From Sphingomonas sp. AP4-R1 (GTDB lineage: Bacteria; Pseudomonadota; Alphaproteobacteria; Sphingomonadales; Sphingomonadaceae), in contig NZ_CP053346.1 of NCBI RefSeq assembly GCF_013113735.1, forward strand, positions 4,726,001-4,790,000: DNA of 64,000 bases, read 5' to 3'. This document shows, one piece after another, positions 40,138-47,437 of this stretch (the first letter of the stretch is position 1; the number at the start of each line of letters is the position of its first letter). The translations under genes and the position numbers were made by a program. Below the pieces are notes generated by a model that saw only the letters and a program-made list of their open reading frames with translations, had not been told where the DNA came from and did no database searches.

Positions 40138-41800
40138 GGCCGCATCGGTCGCCAGGGTCCGCGCGGCGATCTATACACGCAAGTCGACCGAGGATGGGCT
40201 CGAGCAAGATTATAACAGCCTCGATGCTCAATATGATGCCTGTGCCGCCTATATCCTGAGCCAGCGTCAGGAATGCTGGACGCTGGTTCCCAACCGCTAT
40301 GATGACGGTGGCTTTTCGGGCGGCAATATGGAACGCCCTGGCCTGCAACGGCTGCTGGCAGACGTGGCAGCCGGGCGCGTCGATACGATCGTCATCTACA
40401 AGGTCGACCGGTTGACCCGCAGCCTTTCCGACTTTGCCAAGATCGTCGAGGTGCTGGACGACGCCAAAGCCAGCTTTGTGTCGGTCACCCAGGCCTTCAA
40501 CACGACGACCAGCATGGGACGGCTGACACTGAACATGCTCCTGTCGTTCGCACAGTTCGAGCGCGAGGTGACCGGTGAGCGCATCCGCGACAAGATCGCC
40601 GCCTCCAAGCGCAAGGGCCTGTGGATGGGCGGGCCGGTGCCGCTGGGCTATGATGTCCAGGACCGTAAGCTGGTGGTCAACGAAGCAGAGGCCTCGCTGG
40701 TCCGGCACATCTTCGAGCGCTATCTCACCGTCCGCTCGGTCAGTGAGCTTGCCGCTGAACTTAATCGCGATGGCTATCGGACGAAGATCCAGAACCGGGC
40801 GAGTGGCCCGCACCGGGGCGGCTGCCCGTTTCGACGCGGCACGCTCTATCATCTCCTCGCCAACCGCATCTATCGCGGCGACATCGTCCACAAGGGTGAT
40901 GCGCATCCCGGTGAGCATCCTGCCATCATCGACGAGCCTTTGTGGAATGCGGTCCAGGCAAAGCTCGCAGAACGAGGACCGGGTGCCATCTCGAAGACCC
41001 AGCAAGAGCGGACGTCGCATTTGCTTGGATTGCTCCATGATGGACTTGGCCGACCGATGACGTCCACCCACACCAGCAAGGGCAGCAGGCGGTATCGCTA
41101 TTATGTGAGCCGGGACGCATCTGCAGAGCAGCCAGCGTGGCGAACTTCCGCCCATGACTTGGAGCAGCTGGTCCGCGATCGTGTTCGGGCGCTATTGCTC
41201 GACCGCAATCGGATCGCCCGGATGGTCATCCGGGTCGATCCCGCAAGGATGGAAAGCGCCGTCCGGGCAGCGATACAGGCTGCTGACGATGCCAGGCTTC
41301 TATCCCGGCTGAAGGAATTCGGCGTAGCAGCCATCGACCTGGAGGAAGCTCGAATCAGTATCCGCATCGACGAAAGTGCGCTGCTGGGGGCATTGGGTAT
41401 CGAGGCGTCTGCAGAAGCCGCTGAGTTTCTCACGCTTGATGCACCCATCCAACGCGTCCGCCGAGGACACGAACTGCGGCTGGTGATCGCGAGCGCGGAT
41501 GCACCACCGCCCACTCAAACCATGCGGGATGAAAAGCTGGTCGGGTTGCTCGCTGAGGCCCAGGAGGCGTTGGCACTCGTCCTCGCATCGCCGGGACAGT
41601 CGCTGATGGCGATTGCCAGCGGCGCTGGGCGGTGCCGGAAGCGGCTCACCAAGCTGCTGCGGATCGCATGGCTCGCGCCAGACATCACGACGGCGATCGT
41701 AAAGGGCGTTGCACCGGCCAACCTCACCACCGCCCTGCTGCTCGACAGGGAGCTTGCATCCGGGTGGGCAGACCAGCGCAGGCAGCTCGGGTTGCTCTGA
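40130..41800 (+). CDS. large serine recombinase (site-specific integrase/resolvase)
   Basis: A 556-residue recombinase from GTG at 40130. The catalytic domain carries AAIYTRKSTEDGL with the nucleophile Ser, RYDDGGFSGGNMERPGLQRL, VDTIVIYKVDRLTRSLSDF and FAQFEREVTGERIRDKIAAS. The recombinase domain follows (LWMGGPVPLGYDVQDRKLVV, FRRGTLYHLLANRIYRGDIV), then a zinc-ribbon-like region (SHLLGLLHDGLGRPMTSTHT) that lacks clear Cys pairs, and a C-terminal part ending WADQRRQLGLL. It is complete, unlike the relative at 17328. With DUF3489 and DUF2924 it forms a mobile-element module, and it is followed by a strong terminator and tRNA-Leu. The attachment site was not found. Confidence 0.93.
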   Translation: MRKAASVARVRAAIYTRKSTEDGLEQDYNSLDAQYDACAAYILSQRQECWTLVPNRYDDGGFSGGNMERPGLQRLLADVAAGRVDTIVIYKVDRLTRSLSDFAKIVEVLDDAKASFVSVTQAFNTTTSMGRLTLNMLLSFAQFEREVTGERIRDKIAASKRKGLWMGGPVPLGYDVQDRKLVVNEAEASLVRHIFERYLTVRSVSELAAELNRDGYRTKIQNRASGPHRGGCPFRRGTLYHLLANRIYRGDIVHKGDAHPGEHPAIIDEPLWNAVQAKLAERGPGAISKTQQERTSHLLGLLHDGLGRPMTSTHTSKGSRRYRYYVSRDASAEQPAWRTSAHDLEQLVRDRVRALLLDRNRIARMVIRVDPARMESAVRAAIQAADDARLLSRLKEFGVAAIDLEEARISIRIDESALLGALGIEASAEAAEFLTLDAPIQRVRRGHELRLVIASADAPPPTQTMRDEKLVGLLAEAQEALALVLASPGQSLMAIASGAGRCRKRLTKLLRIAWLAPDITTAIVKGVAPANLTTALLLDRELASGWADQRRQLGLL

Positions 41801-41820
41801 CCGAAGCGCCAAGTGGATCG

Positions 41821-41846
41821 AAGCCCGCCTCGCGCGGGCTTTTTTG
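41821..41846 (+). terminator. Rho-independent terminator of the recombinase operon
   Basis: AGCCCGC (41822-41828) pairs with GCGGGCT (41834-41840), a 7-base GC-rich stem with a 5-base loop, followed by TTTTTTG. It lies 21 bases past the recombinase stop codon. Confidence 0.8.
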
Positions 41847-42092
41847 TTTCCGGCTCTGGTCAGTATGCCGGCCATGCAGTCACGAGGTCTTCTCCCCGCC
41901 TCAAGGGCCAGGACTGAGGTCAGGAAAACCGGCCCTAGAGACACAGGCGAGAATGCCACCGGAATGGCCGCCTAACAGAGACCAACACCGCCTCAGAGCA
42001 CACTCCGCATATCGGCAAAGCGCCGGAATTGCGGGGATAAATCCCCGCAACCCTGACCTCTTTCTCAATTGGATCAGCCCCTTCGGACTGAA

Positions 42093-42179
42093 TGGTGCGG
42101 TCGAGAAGACTCGAACTTCCACGGCCTTTCGGCCACAACGACCTCAACGTTGCGCGTCTACCAGTTCCGCCACGACCGC
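42093..42179 (-). tRNA. tRNA-Leu (anticodon GAG)
   Basis: On the minus strand the 87-base gene folds as a class II tRNA. The acceptor arms GCGGTCG (5') and CGACCGC (3') pair fully, followed by A and an encoded CCA. The D region has GGCGGAACTGGTAGACGC, the anticodon stem CAACG/CGTTG encloses the loop TTGAGGT with GAG, a long variable arm (GTGGCCGAAAGGCCGTGG) is present as in Leu tRNAs, and the T arm has GTTCGAGTC. It lies 292 bases beyond the recombinase stop and is the likely border of the accessory island, although no duplicated 3' end was seen elsewhere in the window. Confidence 0.95.
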
Positions 42180-42318
42180 ACATCGAGAAGAATGCCCCGG
42201 AAGCTCCGGGGCGCTGGCAGGCGCGAGCCCCTAGCAGGGCTTTTCCGGGTCCGCAACCGCTCGCTTCGCTTCTTGTTTGAGAAGTGCGTCTTTCTCCGCG
42301 CACGTCGGAGACAGGCTC

Positions 42319-43020
42319 TCAGTTCCCGCCCGTCCCCGCGAAGCTGACGGCGATCTTGGAGGAGCTGCGCGGCACGTCGACGGCGGCGGCATCGAAATCG
42401 ATGCTCTTGCCCGCGCCCAGCCGCGCCTGCGGGCGCGTGATCGTCCAGGCATAGACGGTCTTGCCCGCCGCATCCTTCAGCTCGGCGCGGATATCGGGCA
42501 CGGGCTGCTCCGTCTGCGTCGGGTTCCAGATCCGCCCGGAGACCGCGAACAACTCGCTCCCTCCGGCGATCATGCGCCAGTCGGGCTGCTTGGTGATCGC
42601 GATGCCCAGCGGCACGCGCCGATCGGACAGGCCGAGCCCGGTCGCCACCTGATTGGGACCGAAGGTGATCAGCGCGATCGCGCCACCCAGCAGCAGCACG
42701 AGGAAGACGAGGCCCAGCGCGACCAGCGGCCCCTTGATGCCCCCGCGCCGCCTGCGGGGGGGCGCGACGGGCTCGAACGGGACGTGCGCGGCCGGCTCGG
42801 AGGGCGCGGCGTCCACGGTCGCCGGCGCGGCAACCGATGCGCTCGCCGCCTCCGGCTTCGGCGCGACCGACGACACCGCCGACGCGGACGCGCCCGCGTC
42901 CATTCCCGCCTGCATCCAGCTGGAGCCGCAGGCGCGACAGCGCACCTTTCGTCCCGCAGGCCCGATCGCATCGTCGGGCACGTCATAACCACTGGAGCAA
43001 TTCGGGCAGGTGATCCGCAT
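42319..43020 (-). CDS. zinc-ribbon (MJ0042) membrane protein
   Basis: A 233-residue protein. It begins with the MJ0042-type zinc ribbon MRITCPNCSSGYDVPDDAIG and KVRCRACGSSW (two CxxC pairs at residues 5-8 and 28-31). An Ala/Pro-rich linker leads to one transmembrane segment (GPLVALGLVFLVLLLGGAIA, about 95-114) and a periplasmic domain of about 110 residues (DWRMIAGGSELFAVSGRIWN, PDIRAELKDAAGKTVYAW) of the DUF3426 type. The layout is common next to ftsEX in sphingomonads. It is divergent from ftsE. The role is unknown. Confidence 0.88.
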   Translation of the reverse strand: MRITCPNCSSGYDVPDDAIGPAGRKVRCRACGSSWMQAGMDAGASASAVSSVAPKPEAASASVAAPATVDAAPSEPAAHVPFEPVAPPRRRRGGIKGPLVALGLVFLVLLLGGAIALITFGPNQVATGLGLSDRRVPLGIAITKQPDWRMIAGGSELFAVSGRIWNPTQTEQPVPDIRAELKDAAGKTVYAWTITRPQARLGAGKSIDFDAAAVDVPRSSSKIAVSFAGTGGN

Positions 43021-43187
43021 GCTCCTGTCGTTAGTGCCTGATCGGGTGCGGTGGAAGCACGAAGCGCGCGCCTTCCGATCAGGAATCGGGCACTCCCAAT
43101 TGGATGCGCCGGTATCTGCGGCAAGCGGCCCGAATGGCGACCCCGCGCGCTTGCCCGCCGCCCGCGCGCCTGCAATGGTCGATCGCG

Positions 43188-43901
43188 ATGTCCGGGATCG
43201 TCCACTTCGAGAATGTCGGCCTGCGATACGGCACCGGGGCCGAGACCCTGTCGAATCTCACCTTTTCGCTCGCGCCCGGATCGTTTCACTTCCTCACGGG
43301 CGCGTCCGGCGCGGGCAAGACGTCCCTGTTGCGCCTGATCACGCTGGCGCAGCGGCCCAGCCGCGGCATCATCCGCCTGTTCGGCGAGGATGTCGTCACG
43401 CTCCCGCGCGAGGCGCTGCCGATGGTGCGGCGACGCGTGGGCGTGGTCTATCAGGATTTCCGGCTCGTGCCGCACCTGACCGCGTTCGAAAATGTCGCGC
43501 TGCCGCTCCGGATCATGGGGCAGGACGACGCGGCCGTGTGCGCCAGCGTCAACGAGATGCTCGACTGGGTGGGCCTCAGCGCGCGCGCGGAGGCGCGGCC
43601 GCCCACGCTCTCGGGCGGCGAACAGCAGCGCGTCGCCATCGCCCGCGCCGTGGTCGGCCGGCCCGATCTGATCGTCGCGGACGAACCGACCGGCAATGTC
43701 GATCCCGAAATGGCCGAGCGCCTGTTCCAGTTGTTCGAAGGGCTGCACCGGCTGGGCACGACCGTGCTGGTCGCCACGCACGATCTGCCGCTGGCCTCGC
43801 GCTTCCCGTCCGCGCTCACGCTGCGACTGGGCGGCGGTACGATCGAGGATCCGTCCGGCCTGCTGCGCCGCCCCGCCGCCCCGCGCCGGGCCTATCGATG
43901 A
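43188..43901 (+). CDS. ftsE: cell division ATP-binding protein FtsE
   Basis: A 237-residue ABC ATPase. Walker A is [11 protein letters not shown] (about residues 38-48), the Q-loop lies in [20 protein letters not shown], the signature is [20 protein letters not shown], Walker [13 protein letters not shown] and the switch His in [10 protein letters not shown]. FtsE with FtsX forms an ABC complex at the divisome that activates peptidoglycan hydrolases. The real start is the ATG at 43188 ([10 protein letters not shown]); the upstream frame extension is noncoding. The stop overlaps ftsX by ATGA. Family subtype is set by the partner gene. Confidence 0.93.
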   Translation: MSGIVHFENVGLRYGTGAETLSNLTFSLAPGSFHFLTGASGAGKTSLLRLITLAQRPSRGIIRLFGEDVVTLPREALPMVRRRVGVVYQDFRLVPHLTAFENVALPLRIMGQDDAAVCASVNEMLDWVGLSARAEARPPTLSGGEQQRVAIARAVVGRPDLIVADEPTGNVDPEMAERLFQLFEGLHRLGTTVLVATHDLPLASRFPSALTLRLGGGTIEDPSGLLRRPAAPRRAYR

Positions 43902-44752
43902 GCGTGCTGCCCACCGATCTGCTGCCGCGCCCCGGCCGGCGCAGCGCCTTGCCGTGGCTGATCGCGGCGGTCGCGTTCCTGATGGCGCTGGCCGCCGCCG
44001 CCGCGCTCGCGCTCGGCCGCAGCGCGGATACGGTGGGGCAAACGGCGGCGGGGCGCATCACGATCTCGATCGCCGAGGCCGATCAGCCCCGGCGCGAGGC
44101 CGCCGCCGCCCGCGCGCTCGCCATCCTGAAGGATGATCGCCTCGCGCTGAACGCCCGGCGCGTGAACCAGGCCGAGGTGCGCCGCCTCGTCGCGCCGTAT
44201 CTGGGGCCGGGCGCGGATCTGGCGCTGCCCGCTTTGATCGATGCGGACCTGCCGCCCGGCGGCGGGATCGCGGCGGTGCGCGCGGCGCTGACGTCGATCG
44301 ACTCCGCCGAGGTGGATTCGGAAGGCGGCGCGCTGACGCCGCTGCTCGGCCTGATTGCGGCGCTGCGCCGGCTGTCGCTGGCGGTGCTGCTGCTGGCGGG
44401 CGCGGTCGCGATGCTGGTGACGGTGCTGGTCGCGCGCGCCGCGCTCGCCGCCCACGCCGGCACGATCGAGACGCTCCACGGCCTCGGCGCCACCGACATG
44501 CAGCTCGCCCGGCTGGTCGAGCGGCGCACGGCGCTGGATGCGCTGGCCGGCGCCACGATCGGGCTGGTTCCGGCCGTGGGCGTGATCGTGCTGGTCAGCA
44601 CACAGCTGGGCGCGCTCAACGGGGGGGATGCCGCGCAGCGCCTGCCCCTCGCCGACTGGGGCCTGCTGGCGGTGCTGCCTCTGCTCCTTGCCGCGGCCGC
44701 CTTGCTGGCGACGCGCCTCACGATCCTCCGCCAGTTGCGGCGAGCCATCTGA
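43898..44752 (+). CDS. ftsX: cell division protein FtsX (ABC permease)
   Basis: A 284-residue membrane protein. One span near the N-terminus (LPWLIAAVAFLMALAAAAAL) is followed by a periplasmic domain of about 110 residues, then three more spans (LSLAVLLLAGAVAMLVTVLV, ATIGLVPAVGVIVLVSTQLG, WGLLAVLPLLLAAAALLATR) with the cytoplasmic coupling segment AAHAGTIETLHGLGATDMQL and ARLVERR, typical of FtsX/MacB permeases. It overlaps ftsE by 4 bases and the next gene by 1 base, so the three are co-translated. Confidence 0.92.
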   Translation: MSVLPTDLLPRPGRRSALPWLIAAVAFLMALAAAAALALGRSADTVGQTAAGRITISIAEADQPRREAAAARALAILKDDRLALNARRVNQAEVRRLVAPYLGPGADLALPALIDADLPPGGGIAAVRAALTSIDSAEVDSEGGALTPLLGLIAALRRLSLAVLLLAGAVAMLVTVLVARAALAAHAGTIETLHGLGATDMQLARLVERRTALDALAGATIGLVPAVGVIVLVSTQLGALNGGDAAQRLPLADWGLLAVLPLLLAAAALLATRLTILRQLRRAI

Positions 44753-45276
44753 TGATCCGCCTGATCGCCACCCTCCTGCTGTTCTGGGCGCTCGGCTTCG
44801 CGCTGTTCGCGACCACGCTGCCGCACCCGGCCGACGATCGCGTGACGGACGGGATCGTCGTGCTGACGGGCGGCCCCGGCCGCGTCCAGCGCGGCGTGCA
44901 GCTGCTGGAGGCGGGCCGGGCGAAGCGCATGCTCGTCTCCGGTGTCGACCGGCAGGTTCGCCCCGCCGAACTCGCCACGATCAATCGCTTCCCCCACGCC
45001 TTGCTCTCGCGCATCGATCTCGGCGCGGACGCGGTCGATACGCGCACCAATGCGGACGAGGCGGCGGCGTGGGTCAGTTCCTATCGCTTCCACACGATCC
45101 GGCTGGTCACGACCGACTGGCACATGCGCCGCGCCCGGCTGGAGCTGGAGCAGCAGATGCCGCGCGACGTGGTGATGCTGCCCGATGCGATCCCCAGCAC
45201 GCCGAACCTGCTCGCTCTGGTGCGCGAATATAATAAATATCTGCTCCGCCGGGGCGCCACGCTGATCGGGCGCTGA
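44752..45276 (+). CDS. YdcF/ElyC/SanA family (DUF218) protein
   Basis: A 174-residue protein with an N-terminal membrane anchor (LIATLLLFWALGFALFATTL) and a DUF218 domain: IVVLTGGPGRVQRGVQLLEA, LVSGVDRQVRPAELA, ADAVDTRTNADEAAAWVSSY, IRLVTTDWHMRRARLELEQQ. The conserved TGGxGR, TxxEA (here TNADEA) and H-M-x-R-A motifs are present. Relatives in E. coli act in envelope polysaccharide metabolism. It is co-translated with ftsX (TGATG junction), which fits an envelope role. Confidence 0.9.
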   Translation: MIRLIATLLLFWALGFALFATTLPHPADDRVTDGIVVLTGGPGRVQRGVQLLEAGRAKRMLVSGVDRQVRPAELATINRFPHALLSRIDLGADAVDTRTNADEAAAWVSSYRFHTIRLVTTDWHMRRARLELEQQMPRDVVMLPDAIPSTPNLLALVREYNKYLLRRGATLIGR

Positions 45277-45400
45277 GCGGCGGCGCAGTCGCGTCTCCGA
45301 CGCTCTGGGCTCCCGCTTTCGCGAGAGCATGGATGCGTGAGATGGGGTCTGTTCCCATCCAACCTAACGCACGGCCCGCCTTCCCGTTAAAGGCTCATGG

Positions 45401-46327
45401 GTGACCGATTCGCGCACAGAGCCCTCTCGCGTCCTGCCCATCCTCGCGCTGCTGGTCGCCAACGTCGTGCTGGCGCTCGGCCCGTGGCTCGTGCGCCTGT
45501 CTCAGAGCGAAGGCGGGATCGGGCCGGTCGCGGCGGGCTTCTGGCGGCTCGCGCTCGCGCTGCCGGTGCTGCTGATCGCCGCGCGCCGGATCGATCATTT
45601 CCCGCCGCATGCGCCACCCCGGGCGTGGGCCATCGTCGGCGCGGGCGGCCTCGCCTTCGCCGCCGATCTCGGCCTCTGGCATGTCGGCATCCTTCATACG
45701 CGGCTCGCCAACTCCACCCTGTTCGGCAACGTCACCGCCCTGCTCTTCCCGCTCTACGGCTTCCTCGTCGCGCGCGCCTGGCCACGCCCGCGCCAGTGGC
45801 TCGCCCTGCTCCTCGCGGCGGCGGGTGTGGCGCTGCTGGCCGGCCGTTCCTACGAGCTGTCCAGCCGCAATCTGCTCGGCGATCTGCTCTGCATCGGCGC
45901 GGGTATCTGCTACACGCTCTATCTGATCATGCTGGATCGCGCGCGCGGCCTGCTGCCGCCCGTCTCCACCCTCACCGTCTCGGCCGTCGCCGGCACGCCC
46001 GTGCTGCTGCTGTTCGCGCTCGGGCTGGGCGAGACGGTCTGGCCGCAAAGCTGGTGGCCGATGGTGCTGCTGGCGGTGGGCAGCCAGATCGTCGGCCAGG
46101 GACTGATCCTGTTCGCCGTCGGCCGAGTGCGCCCGCTCCTGATCGGCCTGATGCTGCTGACCCAGCCCATCGTCTCCGCCGCCGTGGGCTGGATCGCCTA
46201 TGGAGAGGTGCTGACCATCGCCGACGCGATCGGCGCGATCGGCATCGCGATCGCGGTGATTCTGGCGCGGGAGAAACAGCGCAAGCCCTTGCCCGACGCA
46301 CCACGGAGCCTAAATTCCGCGCCATGA
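45401..46327 (+). CDS. EamA/DMT superfamily transporter
   Basis: A 308-residue inner membrane protein from GTG at 45401, with ten predicted spans in two EamA repeats. Repeat 1 starts LPILALLVANVVLALGPWLV and ends near LALLLAAAGVALLAGRSYEL; repeat 2 begins NLLGDLLCIGAGICYTLYLI and ends AIGAIGIAIAVILAREKQRK. The GxxWxLA-like segment (AAGFWRLALALPVLL) is typical. DMT transporters export metabolites or amino acids; the substrate is unknown. It overlaps the COQ9 gene by 4 bases, which suggests co-translation. Confidence 0.92.
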   Translation: MTDSRTEPSRVLPILALLVANVVLALGPWLVRLSQSEGGIGPVAAGFWRLALALPVLLIAARRIDHFPPHAPPRAWAIVGAGGLAFAADLGLWHVGILHTRLANSTLFGNVTALLFPLYGFLVARAWPRPRQWLALLLAAAGVALLAGRSYELSSRNLLGDLLCIGAGICYTLYLIMLDRARGLLPPVSTLTVSAVAGTPVLLLFALGLGETVWPQSWWPMVLLAVGSQIVGQGLILFAVGRVRPLLIGLMLLTQPIVSAAVGWIAYGEVLTIADAIGAIGIAIAVILAREKQRKPLPDAPRSLNSAP

Positions 46328-46995
46328 CCGACTCCGCCATCGCCCCCCTCGACATGACGCTGGACGAGCTGCGCGCCGCCCTCGGCCCGCTCCTGCCCCA
46401 GGAGGCCGCGTTCGATGGCTGGAGCGAGGCCGCGCTCGCCGCCGCCGCCACCGGGCTCGGCGTGCCGCCCGATCGCGCGCGCCTCGCCATTCCGGGCGGT
46501 GCGGTCGACATGATCGACGCCTGGTTCGCCAGCATCGATGCCGGCATGGTCGCCAGCTTCACCCCCTCGCAGCTGGCCGCGATGAAGATCCGCGACCGGA
46601 TCACGAACATCCTGCTCGCCCGCCTCACCATCGCGGCCCCGCACCGCGAGGCGCTGCGCCGCGCGCTCGCCATCCTCGCTCTGCCCACCAACGTCGCGAC
46701 CGCGACCACACTCGGCTGGCGCGCGGCCGATGCGATGTGGCGGCTGGCGGGCGACGACGCCACCGGCTTCGCCCATTATTCGAAGCGCACCACGCTGGGC
46801 GCCGTCTATGTCTCCACCCTGCTCGTCTTCCTCGACGACGAGAGCGAGGACATGGCCGAAACGCGCGCCTTCCTCGCCCGCCGCATCGCGGGCGTGATGC
46901 GATTCGAAAAGTTCAAGGCGCAGCTCCGCCCCGATCCGGACATGCATTTCAGCCCCGCCCGCTTCATCGGCCGCCTGCGCTATCGGGCGCGGTGA
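46324..46995 (+). CDS. COQ9 family ubiquinone biosynthesis protein
   Basis: A 223-residue protein matching COQ9: a TetR-like helical N-terminus (DGWSEAALAAAATGLGVPPD, ARLAIPGGAVDMIDAWF) and the family motifs MKIRDRITNILLARL, LGWRAADAMWRLAGDDATGF, AHYSKRTTLGAVYVSTLLVF and LDDESEDMAETRAFLARRIA. COQ9 binds lipid and supports COQ7 in ubiquinone synthesis; bacterial forms occur mainly in alphaproteobacteria. It is the last gene of the run that begins with ftsE and is followed by a large hairpin. Confidence 0.93.
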   Translation: MTDSAIAPLDMTLDELRAALGPLLPQEAAFDGWSEAALAAAATGLGVPPDRARLAIPGGAVDMIDAWFASIDAGMVASFTPSQLAAMKIRDRITNILLARLTIAAPHREALRRALAILALPTNVATATTLGWRAADAMWRLAGDDATGFAHYSKRTTLGAVYVSTLLVFLDDESEDMAETRAFLARRIAGVMRFEKFKAQLRPDPDMHFSPARFIGRLRYRAR

Positions 46996-47018
46996 TGGTG
47001 CGCCTATTCGGCGCATGA

Positions 47019-47098
47019 CGGCACCAGCCCGCTCCCCCACCCGACCTCCCATCCAGGATATTCTGTGGGAGGTCGGGTGGGGGAGCGGGCTGGTGCCG
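47019..47098. repeat. 33-base perfect inverted repeat (long hairpin)
   Basis: The left arm 47019-47051 (starting CGGCACCAGCCCGCTCCCCC) is an exact reverse complement of the right arm 47066-47098, with a 14-base spacer (TCCAGGATATTCTG). In RNA this would fold into a very stable hairpin. It begins 24 bases after the COQ9 stop and ends 62 bases before the Fur-like site of feoA, so it could stop transcription from the left or act as an interspersed repeat. No T-run follows. Confidence 0.85.
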
Positions 47099-47160
47099 CC
47101 TCGAAATGCGATCTTCCTCGCATTTCGCAAACAGACTCTTCCGCGCCGAACCGAACGCGA

Positions 47161-47180
47161 CGTAATTGATAATCAGTCGC
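47161..47180. promoter_or_regulatory. Fur-box-like site upstream of feoA
   Basis: CGTAATTGATAATCAGTCGC shares the core TGATAATCA and flanking bases with the Fur box consensus, and lies 20 bases before the feoA start. Iron repression of feoAB is the rule in proteobacteria. Not as strong as the site at 24668. Confidence 0.45.
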
Positions 47181-47200
47181 AACAGCCCTATGTCGCCGCC

Positions 47201-47437
47201 ATGCGTCTCGATGAGCTCCCCCCGCGCCGTGCCACCCATATCGCCGCGATCGATTGGGATGCGCTGGACGACAAGGCCGCGCGCCGCCTGCGCGAGCTGG
47301 GTTTCGACGAGGGCGTGACGATCGAGACGCTTCATCGCGGTCCCGTCGGCCTCGATCCGATCGCGGTGCGCGTCGGTAAGATGACGATCGCGCTTCGCAA
47401 GGTCGTGGCCAATGCCGTCACGGTGACGCCGGCATGA
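47201..47437 (+). CDS. feoA: ferrous iron transport protein A (FeoA)
   Basis: A 78-residue SH3-like protein (MRLDELPPRRATHIAAIDWD, AARRLRELGFDEGVTIETLH, DPIAVRVGKMTIALRKVVAN). The LRELGFxEG and VGxxxIALR motifs are those of FeoA, a small cytoplasmic partner of the FeoB iron pore. The ATG at 47201 gives the standard family length; an upstream extension of the frame covers the large hairpin and is noncoding. The stop overlaps the feoB ATG by 4 bases. Confidence 0.93.
   Translation: MRLDELPPRRATHIAAIDWDALDDKAARRLRELGFDEGVTIETLHRGPVGLDPIAVRVGKMTIALRKVVANAVTVTPA

Noticed and set aside
47015..47200. Longer FeoA start inside the large hairpin
   Set aside because: It would add 62 residues unlike any FeoA; the ATG at 47201 gives the standard length.
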